A DNA stretch of 64,000 bases from Amaranthus tricolor (GCF_026212465.1 NC_080056.1:19453727-19517726), one strand, 5' to 3'. Numbered from the stretch's first letter, positions 38,101 through 49,023 are shown. Notes: a model not told the origin generated them from the letters alone. Made by a program: numbers and translations.

Positions 38101-38912
38101 AGATTCCAGAACAATCCAGAACAACTTAAAAAGCAGACAATGAAATTTAAACAAACAACAATTAAATTTAAGCAAACAACAAACAACAATCCAGAAAATA
38201 CAGAGACTATTATCAAACAACAAAAACCAAGCACCAAAATATAATTAAATTTAAACAATTTCTTCGAAATTGTTAAAACCTCGAAGAAACTGGAACCTAC
38301 ACGCCCAGAAATTCGCGAGGAATTCGAAGAAAACAGCGATTCATACTGAAATTGCCAAAATCCGAATACGCAAACTAAAATTAACTACAAATCAACAAGT
38401 AAACAAATGAAATTGGTACTTCAAATCACCTTCTTGAGGAGTGGGAGATGATGAAGAAGAAAAGAATTGTCCAAGAGGTGATGGCGAACACCCTTTTCGT
38501 GGGAACGGAGGGCGGCGGCGGCTAGTACTTGAAGCTCGACGTCCCATAGATTTAGGGCTGATGATGACTGGGAACGGAGATGATGAAGAAGAAGGTAGGC
38601 TGAGGATGAAGAAGAAGGAACGATCGCCTGAGGAGTGAGGTGTGAGGATGAAGAACAATGCAGATTAGGGCCGGCTGGATGAAATGAAATGAAGGATGAA
38701 GTTGAAGCGCCTTTCTTTCCTCTTTTAATTTTTAAATTTTAAGGGTTAAACCCGACGGGTCAGACCCGACCCGACCCGTTTTTGACCCATTTTTTGCGGG
38801 TTTAAAAAAGCGGGTTAAACGGGTCACTTTTTAAAAATATTTGTTCGAAACCCGCTTTTTGCGGATCGGGATTTTTGGGTTTAGCGGGTCGGGTTCATAT
38901 TTGACAAGTCTA
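35153..38912 (-). mobile_element. hAT-2: full-length hAT transposon, 3760 bp
   Basis: Terminal inverted repeats TAGACCTGTCAAA and, at the other end read inward, TAGACTTGTCAAA (one mismatch). They are flanked by perfect 8-bp duplications. Both ends carry subterminal GGGTCGGGT / GACCCGACCC repeats. It contains one transposase gene on the minus strand. It is inserted in the 3' LTR of Gypsy-2. Confidence 0.95.
35524..38658 (-). pseudogene. hAT-2 transposase, four exons, one internal stop
   Basis: Exons on the minus strand: 38658-38430 (ATG at 38658, alternative in-frame ATG at 38547), 37718-36127, 36038-35726 and 35642-35524. Introns are GT-AG and phases agree (1, 0, 1), giving 751 codons including the stop. 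A BED zinc finger (YCKYC ... RRHIESC) comes first. The hAT catalytic core follows (CLTSDMWSS, LTAHYIDENW, TLDNARCND, CGAHVLNLIVQDGL, CPTRWNSTF), then the hATC dimerisation region (LDVLGWWKDNAKRFPQVASM, TTVASESSFSLGSR). The only break I see is TAA at 36493-36495 after DLITK. The protein would bind the element ends and move the element. Either one substitution silences it, or the stop is a sequencing error. Confidence 0.9.
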
Positions 38913-38920
38913 ACTAAAAT
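38913..38920. repeat. hAT-2 target duplication, right copy (ACTAAAAT)
   Basis: Identical to 35145-35152. Confidence 0.95.
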
Positions 38921-41900
38921 CATTATAAAATGAGTATTTTATCTCTAAACTAAGAAAATCATCACTTATAAATCTATAAAAAATGATGTCAAAATGATAA
39001 ATCGCTATTTAACATAATAAAAAGTAAGAAGATGTATTTCCACAAACATATAAATTTTGTTACTTAAAGGAGTCAAATAAAATTATGGGACTTAACTAAG
39101 TATGTTGCTCAACATAATAAGTATACTCCAAATATGTTAAAATCATCACAAGTATTAGTCTAACAACTCTAACTAGAAAAAGTTAAGTGCATGTTATTAG
39201 AAATCCAAAATTATTATTAATTTTTGGATGAATGCAATATGTTTAGTTGAAGAGTTGGAGTTGAGACTTGAAGGGCAAGGACCCGAAGTTAGAACCGCTT
39301 CTAAGAACGCGTAGGAGCTTACGGAATAATTATATAGGCTTGGAGTCGAGGTATGTCACATGGGGTGATTTTTTAAAAGATTTAAGAACAAGTTGAGAAA
39401 GTTTGTGTAAAAACTTTTTTTAAAAAAAAAAAGTTCCCAAAGAGAAGTTCTTAAATCTTGAAAAATGATGTCAAAATGATAAATTTGAGTATGGAATAAT
39501 TTATTACATGTATTATTATTGTGGGCATCATTCATGTTGATTTTATAAATTATTGTATGTTTAAAGGCATGTTTAACACTACATTGTGAAAGTTATTGTG
39601 ATGGAAATGATTACATGAATTTGAAAATATTTGAAATTCATTTTAAAAGACATTTCTAGTAGCTATATATTAAGAAAAAAAAATTTTTTTGGATACTTTT
39701 TGTTGAGATTATTCGTTAAATTGATATTTTAATTGATTTCAAGGTGTTAAATACTCTTATTATAAAACATGGTATTAGATGAACTCTTCATCATCAAAAA
39801 TAATTAATAAAAACATATTATAATGTCTCCAACAAGATTTGGCCAGAATATATTTAGTTTGGAATTTTTTTTTTATGATTTTTAAATAATCGTTAAATTG
39901 TTTAACAGTAAATTGTAAAATGGTAAAATAAAAAATAATTACCAAACAAAGACATATGGACTTGAAATTTTTATCACATACTCATATGGAAAGTAGGTAA
40001 AATTGGTAAACGTTTAGGAAGGTTTCGTTGACATTTAAGGACGTTAATAATTTTTACTCGGTTATTAATAATCTGTAAGTTTGAAAACGGTAAAATATAA
40101 AAAAAATTACTAAATGACGTCTTACATGTTCAAAAATTTATATGGATTTTCGTGACCATATATGGACTTAAATAAATTTTATTCAGTTTATCGGTATAAT
40201 AACAATATTAATTATTAAAAATACCCCACATGATTTTTAATGGTTATTTAAAATTTTATACCCCTTAAAATAGCTTATGGAATATCATATAATTTTTATA
40301 ATATTTTATTCGGACTCAAATAATTTTAAACCTATTTTATTCTATTTATCGATAAAATGTCTATACAAAATAATAAAATATCATACATGAGTTTTATAAG
40401 TTCAAATAGCCTAATAAACATGTTATATGACTTCAGGAACTTTAGTATAATTTTATAAACAAAAATTATTAATTATTTAATAATTTATCAAATTAATAGA
40501 AAATATTTATTTATTAAAAAGTGTAATATTGTTAATTAAATTTGGGTAAAAATAGACCTATATACAAAAATTTATAATTATATTAATAACCTACTGCCGC
40601 ATAGTATAAATTAAGTTTAAATTAGATGGTTTATAAATTTTACGTATTTAAGACACCATTTAAATGACGGTAATACCCAAATTGTCGAAAATAATTGTAA
40701 GATTGTTATAAATTCGCATAACCAATTATAATCTGATGGGACAACCTTAAATTCATTTTAAATAAGGTACTATAATGACTTGATTAATTTGGGCCTTGTT
40801 GGAGAATTAATATGTACTTTGTAAATCAATTATCGATTTTATTACCAGCAAAACTATCTCGTATTGAAGAAAATAGTGTTTTATGAAATCTTCTGTCATA
40901 ATGATTTTATAGACTTATGAATCATATTCTAGTTCTTTTGAATGAATTTCAAAACCATTTTAAGTTATATTTACTTTAAGAAGGATTGAAACGGAACATT
41001 TTAGTGGTTTCCTTAAAAAAATCGTATTGAACTTTAATCACTTTTTGTTACAATGCATTTCCATACATGCTAGTGATGCCCCAATATAATACAAAGGTTA
41101 TGTTTAATGATATGATTATGCTAAGCTTGTTTTACCCATGTGGAAAATATTATGATTTGATTTTGCTAAGATGCAAATAAAGTATGTTTTGCTATGTGCA
41201 AATAAAAGATGTTTATCATATGGATAAAGTTAATATTTTTGACTTTCAAATGCTATTAAAATTACAACACATATACTATGTACAAAAAATTTTTTAGCCT
41301 AATTGGCGGGTACATATGCCACAACAAATGTTGTGTGGATGATTAAACGGCTCACCAATGTTGAGCGCGTATTGTTCACAATACCATTGTGTTACACTTG
41401 CCGGACATGTCGGACGGTAGACTGACTACCAAACGAGTCACAGGATGACTCACAAAGTACCCATGTAAACTTATGATATGAGTATGAAATTAATTTGGAT
41501 CCATTGAGATCTTATGATTTATGATGAAAAATGAGAATTTGAAATGACTATAGAGCCATTGAATTGGATTTGAATGATAATATGATTTATCAAATGAAAA
41601 AGCATATTTCGAAATGAATTTACTCAAATAAAAAAAGAAGGTTTTAATAACTTGTTTGACGGACACCAGTGTGTTTATACTCAGCCTTTTTGCTGATACT
41701 ATGCTTTGTATGTTTTTCCAATGGTTTTGTTTTTAGAGTAAACCCCTATGGCACCTCGACGGAGAATGGATATGCGAGCGGAAGATGAACCCGAGTTGGA
41801 GTATGACTCCCCTTTTGTTTAGATCTCTTTATTGTATTTGAGAGACTATTAGTTTAGATTTAGACTAATTTAAGGATGTAATTTGAACTTTGGAATTATT

Positions 41901-42096
41901 TCGATTTTGTTGTAATTTTCCTATATTTTGGACAGTTAAGACTTCTGTTATATTGCTTTGGTTTGGTTCAAGTATTATACTTGGATATTGGTTTGACCTT
42001 TAAGTAACCCCTTAATTGTGTTGGCAAAAGTAAGCTTCTGCTTGACTAATACTAAATTCTAGTTAGTGTTTGCCTTCATAATTCGAGGCGGTTACA

Positions 42097-42101
42097 ATTA
42101 A
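42097..42101. repeat. Likely Gypsy-2 target duplication, right copy (ATTAA)
   Basis: Follows the 3' LTR end; one mismatch to ATCAA at 29109-29113. Confidence 0.6.
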
Positions 42102-42818
42102 TTTCTTGGCTTGGTAGTATGAGGAAGGAAAATTTTTTATTTGTGGAAATGCATCAAGTAAAAGATCAATCAACATTGAGAATGATTTATCTGGCCACTT
42201 GAACAAACACTTAAGATGAAAAAGGTGCAAGATGAATGATAGCTTTGAAAAGGAAGTATAACCTTCATAAAGAGATTTATTAGAAGCTTCATAAAGCTTG
42301 CTAAATTTGAATTCTTCAAAAGAAGAGTTCACATCAGGTTGTTGTGTACGAAATTCATTCGATTCATATTGCAAATTAGGTTCCTCTATAGTCTCATTAG
42401 CTAACCCCTCCTCATTTAGTTCACTACCAAACTCAGGAGCACCTAAAATATTTGACCCAAAAGCATCTCGAAGTAACCCCGATATATCATCTTGACCTAA
42501 GATTTCTTATTCGTTGGAAGCTATAAACGGAATCCCTATTTGATTACACACATTCTCCGCAACAGTCATAGGTCCATGAAATATCCAATCCTTGTATTCT
42601 TTATAAAACCCTTTAAACAAAATGTGTCTTTGAACCTCCTCTAGTGGTAATACTTTCTTTCTATAAATTTGACACCTACAACAAGGGCATCTATTAAAAC
42701 CATTTTGTGTCCCTTTCTTTGCAAATTCCATAAAGTCACTAACTCCCTTTATATAAACTTCTGTATTTCTTGGTTTATTTATCCAACTCTTATCAATATA
42801 TTCAGACATCATATACAT
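42102..42818 (-). pseudogene. CACTA-B tnp2, N-terminal block
   Basis: Starts MYMMSEYIDKSWINKPRN at 42818 and carries the transposase-associated domain (CPCCRCQIYRKK, HILFKGFYKEYKDWIFHG). It then continues in frame after a TAA at 42507-42509 through SNKSLYEGYTSFSKLSF and SSYYQAKKLI, where Gypsy-2 interrupts it. Confidence 0.9.
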
Positions 42819-43996
42819 ATTGTATAATAATAAGATTAAAAAATTTCATATGCATACAACATGTAACAATAACTAGTTTTATTAAAGTCATTCTATTTAT
42901 TGAGATTTGCAATTCTGTCATTCAGATTTCTGAGTTTCCATGGTATTTGAATGTGAGACCTACCCTTTCTTAATCAAGAAGATAGCAATGAGACATTAAA
43001 ACAATCAAATTTAACAACCCATTCACATTTTTCTTTTGTATATATTATCTTACATTTGTATTTGAATGACATATAGAACAAAAATATAGTGTTTTTCATT
43101 AAAGCCAATGTCGTTCAATATATTTTTATTCCACACAAAATTATTTACAATAGCTTGTTCAATAATAAAGTCTTCTAATCCTTGGTCAAAATCAAAAGTA
43201 TGTCAAATGAACCCTCTGTTTTCAATCTCTTAATGACGATCTCAACCCTTCCACACAAACACTCTCACTAATTAAAATCAAAATCAAAGTCCAAAGCACA
43301 TATAAAAAACAGAAAATGAGAGGATGTAACAAAGAAATTCAAAAAACGGAGGGATAATTTATTCAAAGAAAACGACATTACAGAGGACATGAAAACTGGT
43401 ACACTTGAGAGTACCTGATAGTGTAATTGAGAGAATGAAGAAGACTGGTATGGGGTGGTACAGCTGCTGGAGGAAGAACGAAAACTTCTGCCGGATGAAG
43501 ACTGGAAGTCCAGCGTGCTGCCGGATGAGGAAGAACGAAACCTTCTGGAACTGTTGATGTGAGGACAGGCGTTCGTGCTTATGGATGAGCGAAGAATGAT
43601 AATCTGGATGAGGAAGAACGAATGAAGAGATTGAGATAATGAAGAGGACAGGCGTGCTTATGGAGGAAGAAGAACTTACCTGATGTGAGGAAGAAGAACA
43701 TTGTTGCGTGCGTGTCGGAGGCGAATTGAAGAATAGGGTTTCTCCTTCTCCTTTCTTCTTGACTGATGTGAGGATGAAGAGAGGCGATTTTAATTTGCCT
43801 CAAATTTTCATAGGCGCGGTTTGATGCAATTTTTTTTAGAACTTTAAAAGCAAGTTTCACTATTTATTTATTTATTTTTGGACGCTTTTTCCTTGTTAAA
43901 TTTCAACCCATTTAAGCGTCGAAAATCTCTTTTTCTTAGACGGTTGTTCAAGTGTCTAAAACCAAGCCTCTATAAACTCCATGTTTTTTAGTAGTG
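42819..43996 (-). other. CACTA-B 5' leader and terminus
   Basis: Non-coding sequence upstream of tnp2 with loosely repeated GGATGAGGAAGAACGAA segments (43490-43700). It ends at 43996 with CACTACTAAAAAAC read inward. The three bases outside are ATC; the matching duplication is lost. Frames here are not convincing genes. Confidence 0.75.
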
Positions 43997-44413
43997 ATCT
44001 CAAAATTATTTGCTTTTCTTAATTTGTTACAAAAATATTTAAGAAAAATAATTTTGTACATAAATACTAATATTTTATTGGATAATTAGCCATTTTAATT
44101 AAAGGATATTACATATCTTAATCCATAGTATATGGTAAAAATTATTAATAAGGTATAATTGTAACATCTTTTTTAACTAATTTATTAAACAAATCGGCTT
44201 AAAATGCATGAAAAAAATATTTATCTAATTAGAACATAAAAAGAGTAGAAAATTTTTTATTATAAAGTCGACATTAATCCTATTTATTTGTTCATTAGTA
44301 TATTGAATAGATAAATAGATATTTGCATAGACATAAAAAAGATGAATAGTTACAATAATAATTCTATTAATTATATTCTAGACTTAAATCAAATTCAACT
44401 AAAAAAAAAAACT
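43997..44413. other. AT-rich spacer and likely 3' flank of the CXE gene
   Basis: No gene seen. An AATAAA-like signal on the minus strand (TTTATT near 44282) is a possible polyadenylation signal for the CXE gene. Confidence 0.4.
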
Positions 44414-45355
44414 TCAACAAAAACCATAGATAAAAGAAATTATTCGTTGCATATTAGCAACAGCCTCAGAATCATGAAAATTAAAGATATGAAAACAATG
44501 AGTCCTCTTTTGATTCTTCACTATATCAACCCTTCCTTCCCATCCACTTTTGATCAATTCATCGACATATCCTTTCCCACCATCACGAAGATAATCATCT
44601 TCAGCTACTAACACCAACACCCTACCACACCCGATTCCAACAAGATCGGATTCACTGGGTTTCATCCTATGATCCCAAGGACCTGCATTTGTAGGACACA
44701 TACACATCCAAACCTCATCATCTATACTACCTTGTCCAAAAAACGGATGAACCAAAATCATACCTTCTATCTTAACTCCCTTACGAAGTCCGATAGACCC
44801 AACTCGTGCTAAAAGATTATGAGAAACATTTCCTCCGGCGGAATCTCCTATAACGAATATTCGTTTCAGGTCAGCATAATTATTGATCCAAGTTTCGGGT
44901 CCATACCCTTCAGCATGTAAGGCAATCCATTGGAGGGCAGCCCATGAGTCTTCATAGCATGCGGGGATAGGCCGTTTGGGGAAGAGACCATAGTCTACTG
45001 AAACAACCATCACATTTGCTTCGTTTGCAAGACGAATCACATAGCGAGTGTACAACATGGAGAAGGGAGATTCAGTGAAAAATCCGCCTCCATGGATGTA
45101 GAGAAGAAGGGGGAATTTGAAGCATGACGGAGTAACGCACGCCCCGTGTGGTAAGAATACACGGGCTGAGACTTCGGATGAGATTTTAACATCTTTGATT
45201 TCGACCCCAGTGTGAGGATCAAAAGAGGGAGGAAACAGACGTCCAATAGGATCGGTTTGGTCTACTGTGACATGCCCATCTTCGAGGACGTTCAGGAGGT
45301 ATTCCATGGCTCGAGTAACAAGTAGTTGATTAGTATTTTTGGTTATTGATTTCAC
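44414..45355 (-). CDS. CXE-type carboxylesterase (alpha/beta hydrolase-3 fold)
   Basis: Intact 313-residue, intronless frame, the usual length for plant CXE enzymes. Oxyanion-hole HGGG is at residues 88-91. The nucleophile elbow GDSAGGN is at 170-176 with Ser172. The probable acid Asp254 lies in AEDDYL, and the probable His286 in THCFHIF. The family hydrolyses short-chain esters, and some members are 2-hydroxyisoflavanone dehydratases or gibberellin receptors (GID1); substrate cannot be read here. No signal peptide is evident, so it is likely cytosolic. Oddities: YGLFPKRP stands where most relatives have YRLAPEHP, and TH replaces the common DH before the last motif. It is the only intact ordinary gene in the window, flanked by CACTA-B (418 bp downstream) and MITEs (about 260 bp upstream). 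Confidence 0.93.
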   Translation of the reverse strand: MKSITKNTNQLLVTRAMEYLLNVLEDGHVTVDQTDPIGRLFPPSFDPHTGVEIKDVKISSEVSARVFLPHGACVTPSCFKFPLLLYIHGGGFFTESPFSMLYTRYVIRLANEANVMVVSVDYGLFPKRPIPACYEDSWAALQWIALHAEGYGPETWINNYADLKRIFVIGDSAGGNVSHNLLARVGSIGLRKGVKIEGMILVHPFFGQGSIDDEVWMCMCPTNAGPWDHRMKPSESDLVGIGCGRVLVLVAEDDYLRDGGKGYVDELIKSGWEGRVDIVKNQKRTHCFHIFNFHDSEAVANMQRIISFIYGFC

Positions 45356-45492
45356 GAGTAGATGAAGTGATGAGGATGCATGATTATGTTATTATATGAA
45401 CATTTTAATTAATGTGATACGAAGAACACGGTTTTGGGGTTTCAATCTTGTGTTGTATATTTCTGTATATTCAATAAATACTACTGATAAGG

Positions 45493-45500
45493 TTTATATA
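45493..45500 (-). promoter_or_regulatory. Possible TATA box of the CXE gene
   Basis: TATATAAA on the minus strand, about 140 bp upstream of the CXE ATG. Position and sequence suit a plant core promoter, but AT-rich DNA makes chance matches common. Confidence 0.5.
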
Positions 45501-45617
45501 CTAAGAGCTACCTAAGATTGCCGAAATAAAAAAATTTTACACAATATAAAGTTCCCTAATTACATTATTCTAAAATATATATTGTTTCTGTATTCTATTA
45601 TTATGAGATCATATATA

Positions 45618-46129
45618 CTCCCTCAATACTATTGAATTTGCATCATTTTCTATTTTAGTTTGTCCTACTTAATTTGCATATGGCCATACACATTCTTTTA
45701 AGGCAAATGTTATATGTAGCTCTAAGGGCTACATATAACCATTAATGCTAATAAGATTCTTTTATATTCCCCATATAAATCATGAGTAAATTTTTTTTTT
45801 CAATATAAGAGCAATTTATTACTTTAATTTTGTGGTGAACTTGTCATAGATTAATTATTTTACAAGGCTAATTTAATGAGTAATTTGTTTATCTATTAAT
45901 AAACTTGTCAAAGATTCCATTGAAATTAGTCCATGTACATTTATTATAGGATTTTGCTAATTTTTATACATAGCCCTTAGGGCTATGTATAACAAAGTCC
46001 TTCTTTTAATATCATCTATATATTTTAGTTATCATTTAATTCCATGTACACAATTTACTCTCTCTTCATTTATTATTACTTTCTTAATAAAAATCAAATC
46101 CTCTATGATGCAAATTAAAAAGGATAGAG
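45618..46129. mobile_element. Stowaway-like MITE upstream of the CXE gene
   Basis: Starts CTCCCTCAATACTATTG and ends AAAAAGGATAGAG. Both ends share AATTTGCATCAT in inverted orientation, flanked by TA on each side. Without the nested insert it is about 225 bp, normal for Stowaway/Tc1-mariner MITEs. Confidence 0.7.
45708..45994. mobile_element. Small MITE with palindromic ends, nested in the Stowaway-like element
   Basis: Ends TGTTATATGTAGCTC... and ...GGGCTATGTATAACA form an imperfect inverted repeat of about 31 bp. Each end is itself a hairpin: TTATACATAGCCCT/AGGGCTATGTATAA has 14-bp perfect arms around a single base. Target duplication not resolved. Confidence 0.55.
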
Positions 46130-46858
46130 TAATATGTATATATGATCGGTGATGTCTGTGGCTTGGCAATTTTAATTTTGATTCCTGTGAATAAAAGAGA
46201 AAAATATTTTATCTTGTAAGCTTCTCTTAATGATAAAAGAGAAAATTTTTAATCAATAGACGAATTTTTAGTTTCAACGAATTTGGCACTTTATGTTATT
46301 TATTGCATTTTTAGCCCACTTAAAAAATTAACTTTAAATTCCATTTACCATTGAATAATTTTATATTGATTGATCACATTAAAATCAACTATCATGAGCT
46401 TTTAATTTTAACCAAAGCGTTAAACCCCATTCGTATGTTTATGACCAACAAAAAAATTAATAAGAAATAAGAATAAAACATTTATAAATAGTTACTTCGG
46501 ACTTGCCCTTTACCAAGACTTTGAAAACATAAGAAGTTAGATATTTTTCTTAACAGATAATTATGATCCCTTACGGTTATTGTATAGTCTCCAGAAAGAT
46601 AAGGTACCTATAATAACGTCATAACAGGTTGGTGCATAAACTCAGGAAGATCAAGCACGTGTACTTAGTAGATCAGCTTCGAGCTCACCGCTTAGAGAGC
46701 TTAGATTAAAAAAGTGTTGCTCACCGCCCTAAAAAGTAACCAAAATTCACCCTTACAAAACATATTAATTAATTGCGAGTGATATTTTGATTTATCTAAC
46801 CCGATACTATTTTATTTTTATCTGTATGAGTTGTTGTTTTTTCTTTTCTCTTTAGACT
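46130..46858. other. Intergenic, no gene seen
   Basis: AT-rich sequence with no recognisable coding, RNA gene or element end. Confidence 0.5.
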
Positions 46859-47529
46859 TAGGAGCCATTTGGTTAGGTGTAATAATCAAAGGGAAAGGAA
46901 ATTGACAGACCCAATTCCCTTTGTTGTTGTTTGTTTGCCACTTTCTATCGTTTCCTTTTCCCTATTTTAGTTTTGAATTTACCCAAAATTGTTATCCCCT
47001 CATTCCCCAGCCTCCCCTAGACTTTTCCATTCCATTCCCCATTTCATTATCCATCACTTAAAATTTAAACTTTGATTTATGGGTATTGTTATAATTCGTC
47101 ACTCTTTTCATTTTATCGCCACCCCCTAATTAAATTACGAATTTGCCCCTGAACTTTAAAAAATTACGAATTTTCCATTGGACTTAATAACACTATTATC
47201 AACTAAATTAATAAAAAAATTATTAATAAAAAATTAAACATTAGTTAACAACTAAATTTTAATTAATATATTATTATTATATTAAAAAATAATTAAACAT
47301 TCAAATAAATTATTTAAATTCGAAACTAATTATTATAATAACATTATCATAATATAATGTTATATTAAAATAAAATAATTTATTACAATATTTATTTAAA
47401 TAACAATAACTTAAAAACTAAATTAATTAAACAAAAAAATTTCATAATTCGAAGTTAAAAAAAAATTTAATAAAACAAATACCAGTCACACTTTTTGTGC
47501 AACTGGTAATTTTTTTTTAAATTGTTATT

Positions 47530-47607
47530 AATTTTATTTATATTATTATTGCTATTATTATTATTATTGTTGTTGTTGTCGTCGTCGTCGTCATTATTAT
47601 TATTATG

Positions 47608-47646
<39 letters not shown>

Positions 47647-47647
47647 T
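47530..47647. repeat. Trinucleotide microsatellite (ATT/GTT/GTC)
   Basis: Consecutive ATT, GTT, GTC and ATT runs. Frames encoding poly-Asn/Asp here are artefacts. Confidence 0.95.
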
Positions 47648-47729
47648 GTAATCAATGGAGCTAGAAAGATATTATTTAGAGTTATGTTTTTTTTTTCTTC
47701 ATATTACAGGAAAAGATGATACATGTTAA

Positions 47730-48727
47730 TAGGGATGGCAATGGGTACTGGACCCGACCCGGATCCGTGGATCCGTATCCGTTTTCACGGATCTGGGTCC
47801 TAAAAATATAGACCAGTTGGATCCGGGTCAGATCCGGATCCTGTTGATATTCACGGGTCCGGATCCGGATCTGAGAAAAATACCCAGATCCGGACCCGCG
47901 GTTCTAGAGAACCTGTTTTTTTTTTAATTTTTTTTTTTTTTTTAATATCAACCTAACTTAACTTGCCTTAAATTAAATTAACCCTATGTTTTGAAAATTG
48001 AGTTTGAAATTGAAGCTGTCCAGTGAAGTCCCACTCCCAGTCGCACTTTGAGTTTGAAATTGAAGCTGTCCAGTGAAGTCCCACTCCCAGTCGCACTTTG
48101 AGTTTGAAATTGAAGCTGTCCAGTGAAACTCGCATCTCCCTTTTCCCTCCCATCTCCCTCCCACTCGCACCGCCTCCCATCTCCCGTCTGCCGCACCGCC
48201 GCACGCGTTCCCATACCTCCCATCGCCCTCGACTCCTCCCAGGCTCCCACTCTCCCAGTCTCGCTCTCGCACCATCACAAGAGGTAATGAACTTATGAAC
48301 CCTAATTTTTTTTTTCCTACACTACTTTTGATTTATGTTGAGTAGTAGATATATGTCTAATGTTGAGTTTAGTGGTTGATTTATGTTGATTTATTTGAGT
48401 TTAGTGGTTGATTTATGTTGATTTATTTGAGTTTAATGGTTAATTTATGTTGACTTCAATGGTAATTTTGATTCATTGTGATTTGTGAAATTATATGTAT
48501 TATTAACATTAGTCTATAAATATCGCTTTATTGCAATCTAAAAAAAACAAAAAAATTAAAACTGGACCCGGATCCGGTACTGGATTCGCAGTATCCGCGG
48601 ATCCGGATCTGGGTCCTTCAAAACTGGACCCGCGGATCCGGGTCCGGATCTGGATCCTGTTCTTAAAAACGGATCCGGATCCGGGTCCACCTGGACCCGG
48701 TCCAGATCCGACCCGTTGCCATCCCTA
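47730..48727. mobile_element. hAT-3: non-autonomous hAT, 998 bp
   Basis: Terminal repeats TAGGGATGGCAATGGGT and its inverse (16 of 17 match), flanked by perfect 8-bp duplications CATGTTAA (47722-47729 and 48728-48735). Both ends carry GGATCCGGATCCGGGTC-type subterminal repeats. The middle has no transposase but holds three partial copies of a 50-bp repeat and a GC-rich patch (48130-48280). Confidence 0.95.
48000..48128. repeat. 50-bp tandem repeat, 2.6 copies, inside hAT-3
   Basis: Units begin GAGTTTGAAATTGAAGCTG at 48000, 48050 and 48100. The first two are identical over the full 50 bp. Confidence 0.95.
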
Positions 48728-49023
48728 CATGTTAATGATATTTTTTTAAAAAATAAGTTTTTCAAGTTTATCATATAATAACTATTTATTTTTGGAAAAA
48801 ATATAAAAGAATTTAAAAACTCATAATTTGATTCCTTAACTTGAACCAAACAGTTACAGAGGGAATCAATGAGCATTTCATTCCGTTTCCTGAACACAGC
48901 CAAACGACTAGGCTAAATTAGGGGAATCCATTCCTTTCTCCTTCATTTCCTTTCCTCATTCCATTATAGTTTATCATATAATAACTAGTTATTTGTAATC
49001 CCTTGTGCGAACCAAACGACATC

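Larger units (their letters stand above)
29114..42096 (+). mobile_element. Gypsy-2: complete Ty3/gypsy element with unequal LTRs
   Basis: 5' LTR remnant 29114-29342, primer site 29345-29356, gag-pol 29825-34124, polypurine tract before 34213, and 3' LTR 34213-42096 interrupted by hAT-2. It is inserted in CACTA-B tnp2. LTR starts (AAACAGTCGTATTATTAGG) and ends (TTCGAGGCGGTTACA) agree between the two sides. Both genes are decayed. Confidence 0.87.
34213..42096 (+). repeat. Gypsy-2 3' LTR, about 4.1 kb plus a nested hAT
   Basis: Starts TGAAACAG at 34213 and ends GAGGCGGTTACA at 42096. Removing hAT-2 and one 8-bp duplication leaves about 4116 bp. The first part (34424-35152) has leader-like AC-rich sequence with a possible TATA stretch (CCCCTTATAGCCC, near 34685). 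The part after 38920 matches the orphan LTR at 19141-22300. No genes other than hAT-2. Confidence 0.83.
22301..43996 (-). mobile_element. CACTA-B: old host CACTA element split by nested insertions
   Basis: Its 5' terminus is at 43996, read inward CACTACTAAAAAACATGG. tnp2 follows in three blocks (42818-42102, 29113-28813, 25592-23198), then a tnp1 fragment to 22301. The gaps are Gypsy-2 (29114-42096) and CACTA-A2 (25596-28809). Joining across A2 continues one reading frame. The other terminus is lost at the orphan LTR (22300). Its proteins differ from family A, so it is a separate CACTA family. Confidence 0.88.
46859..49023. other. Region bounded by MITE-like ends (GTTTGGTT motif) with a nested hAT
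   Basis: TTAGGAGCCATTTGGTTAGG at the left and, read inward from the right, GATGTCGTTTGGTTCGC resemble the TTTGGTT ends of PIF/Harbinger-type MITEs. A further inverted end (CAGCCAAACGAC) lies at 48896-48907. It may be one or two MITEs; the boundaries are uncertain. It contains hAT-3. Confidence 0.35.

Noticed and set aside
38441..38638. Acidic/basic open frame on the plus strand
   Set aside because: Antisense to exon 1 of the hAT-2 transposase gene.
43579..43860. 93-codon minus-strand frame
   Set aside because: Lies in the CACTA-B leader, low complexity, no recognisable domain.
47467..47655. Poly-Asn/Asp open frame
   Set aside because: Product of the ATT/GTT/GTC microsatellite.
47973..48278. 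Repetitive frames with recurring TGQLQFQTQ
   Set aside because: They translate the 50-bp tandem repeat in hAT-3; three frames are open because of the repeat.
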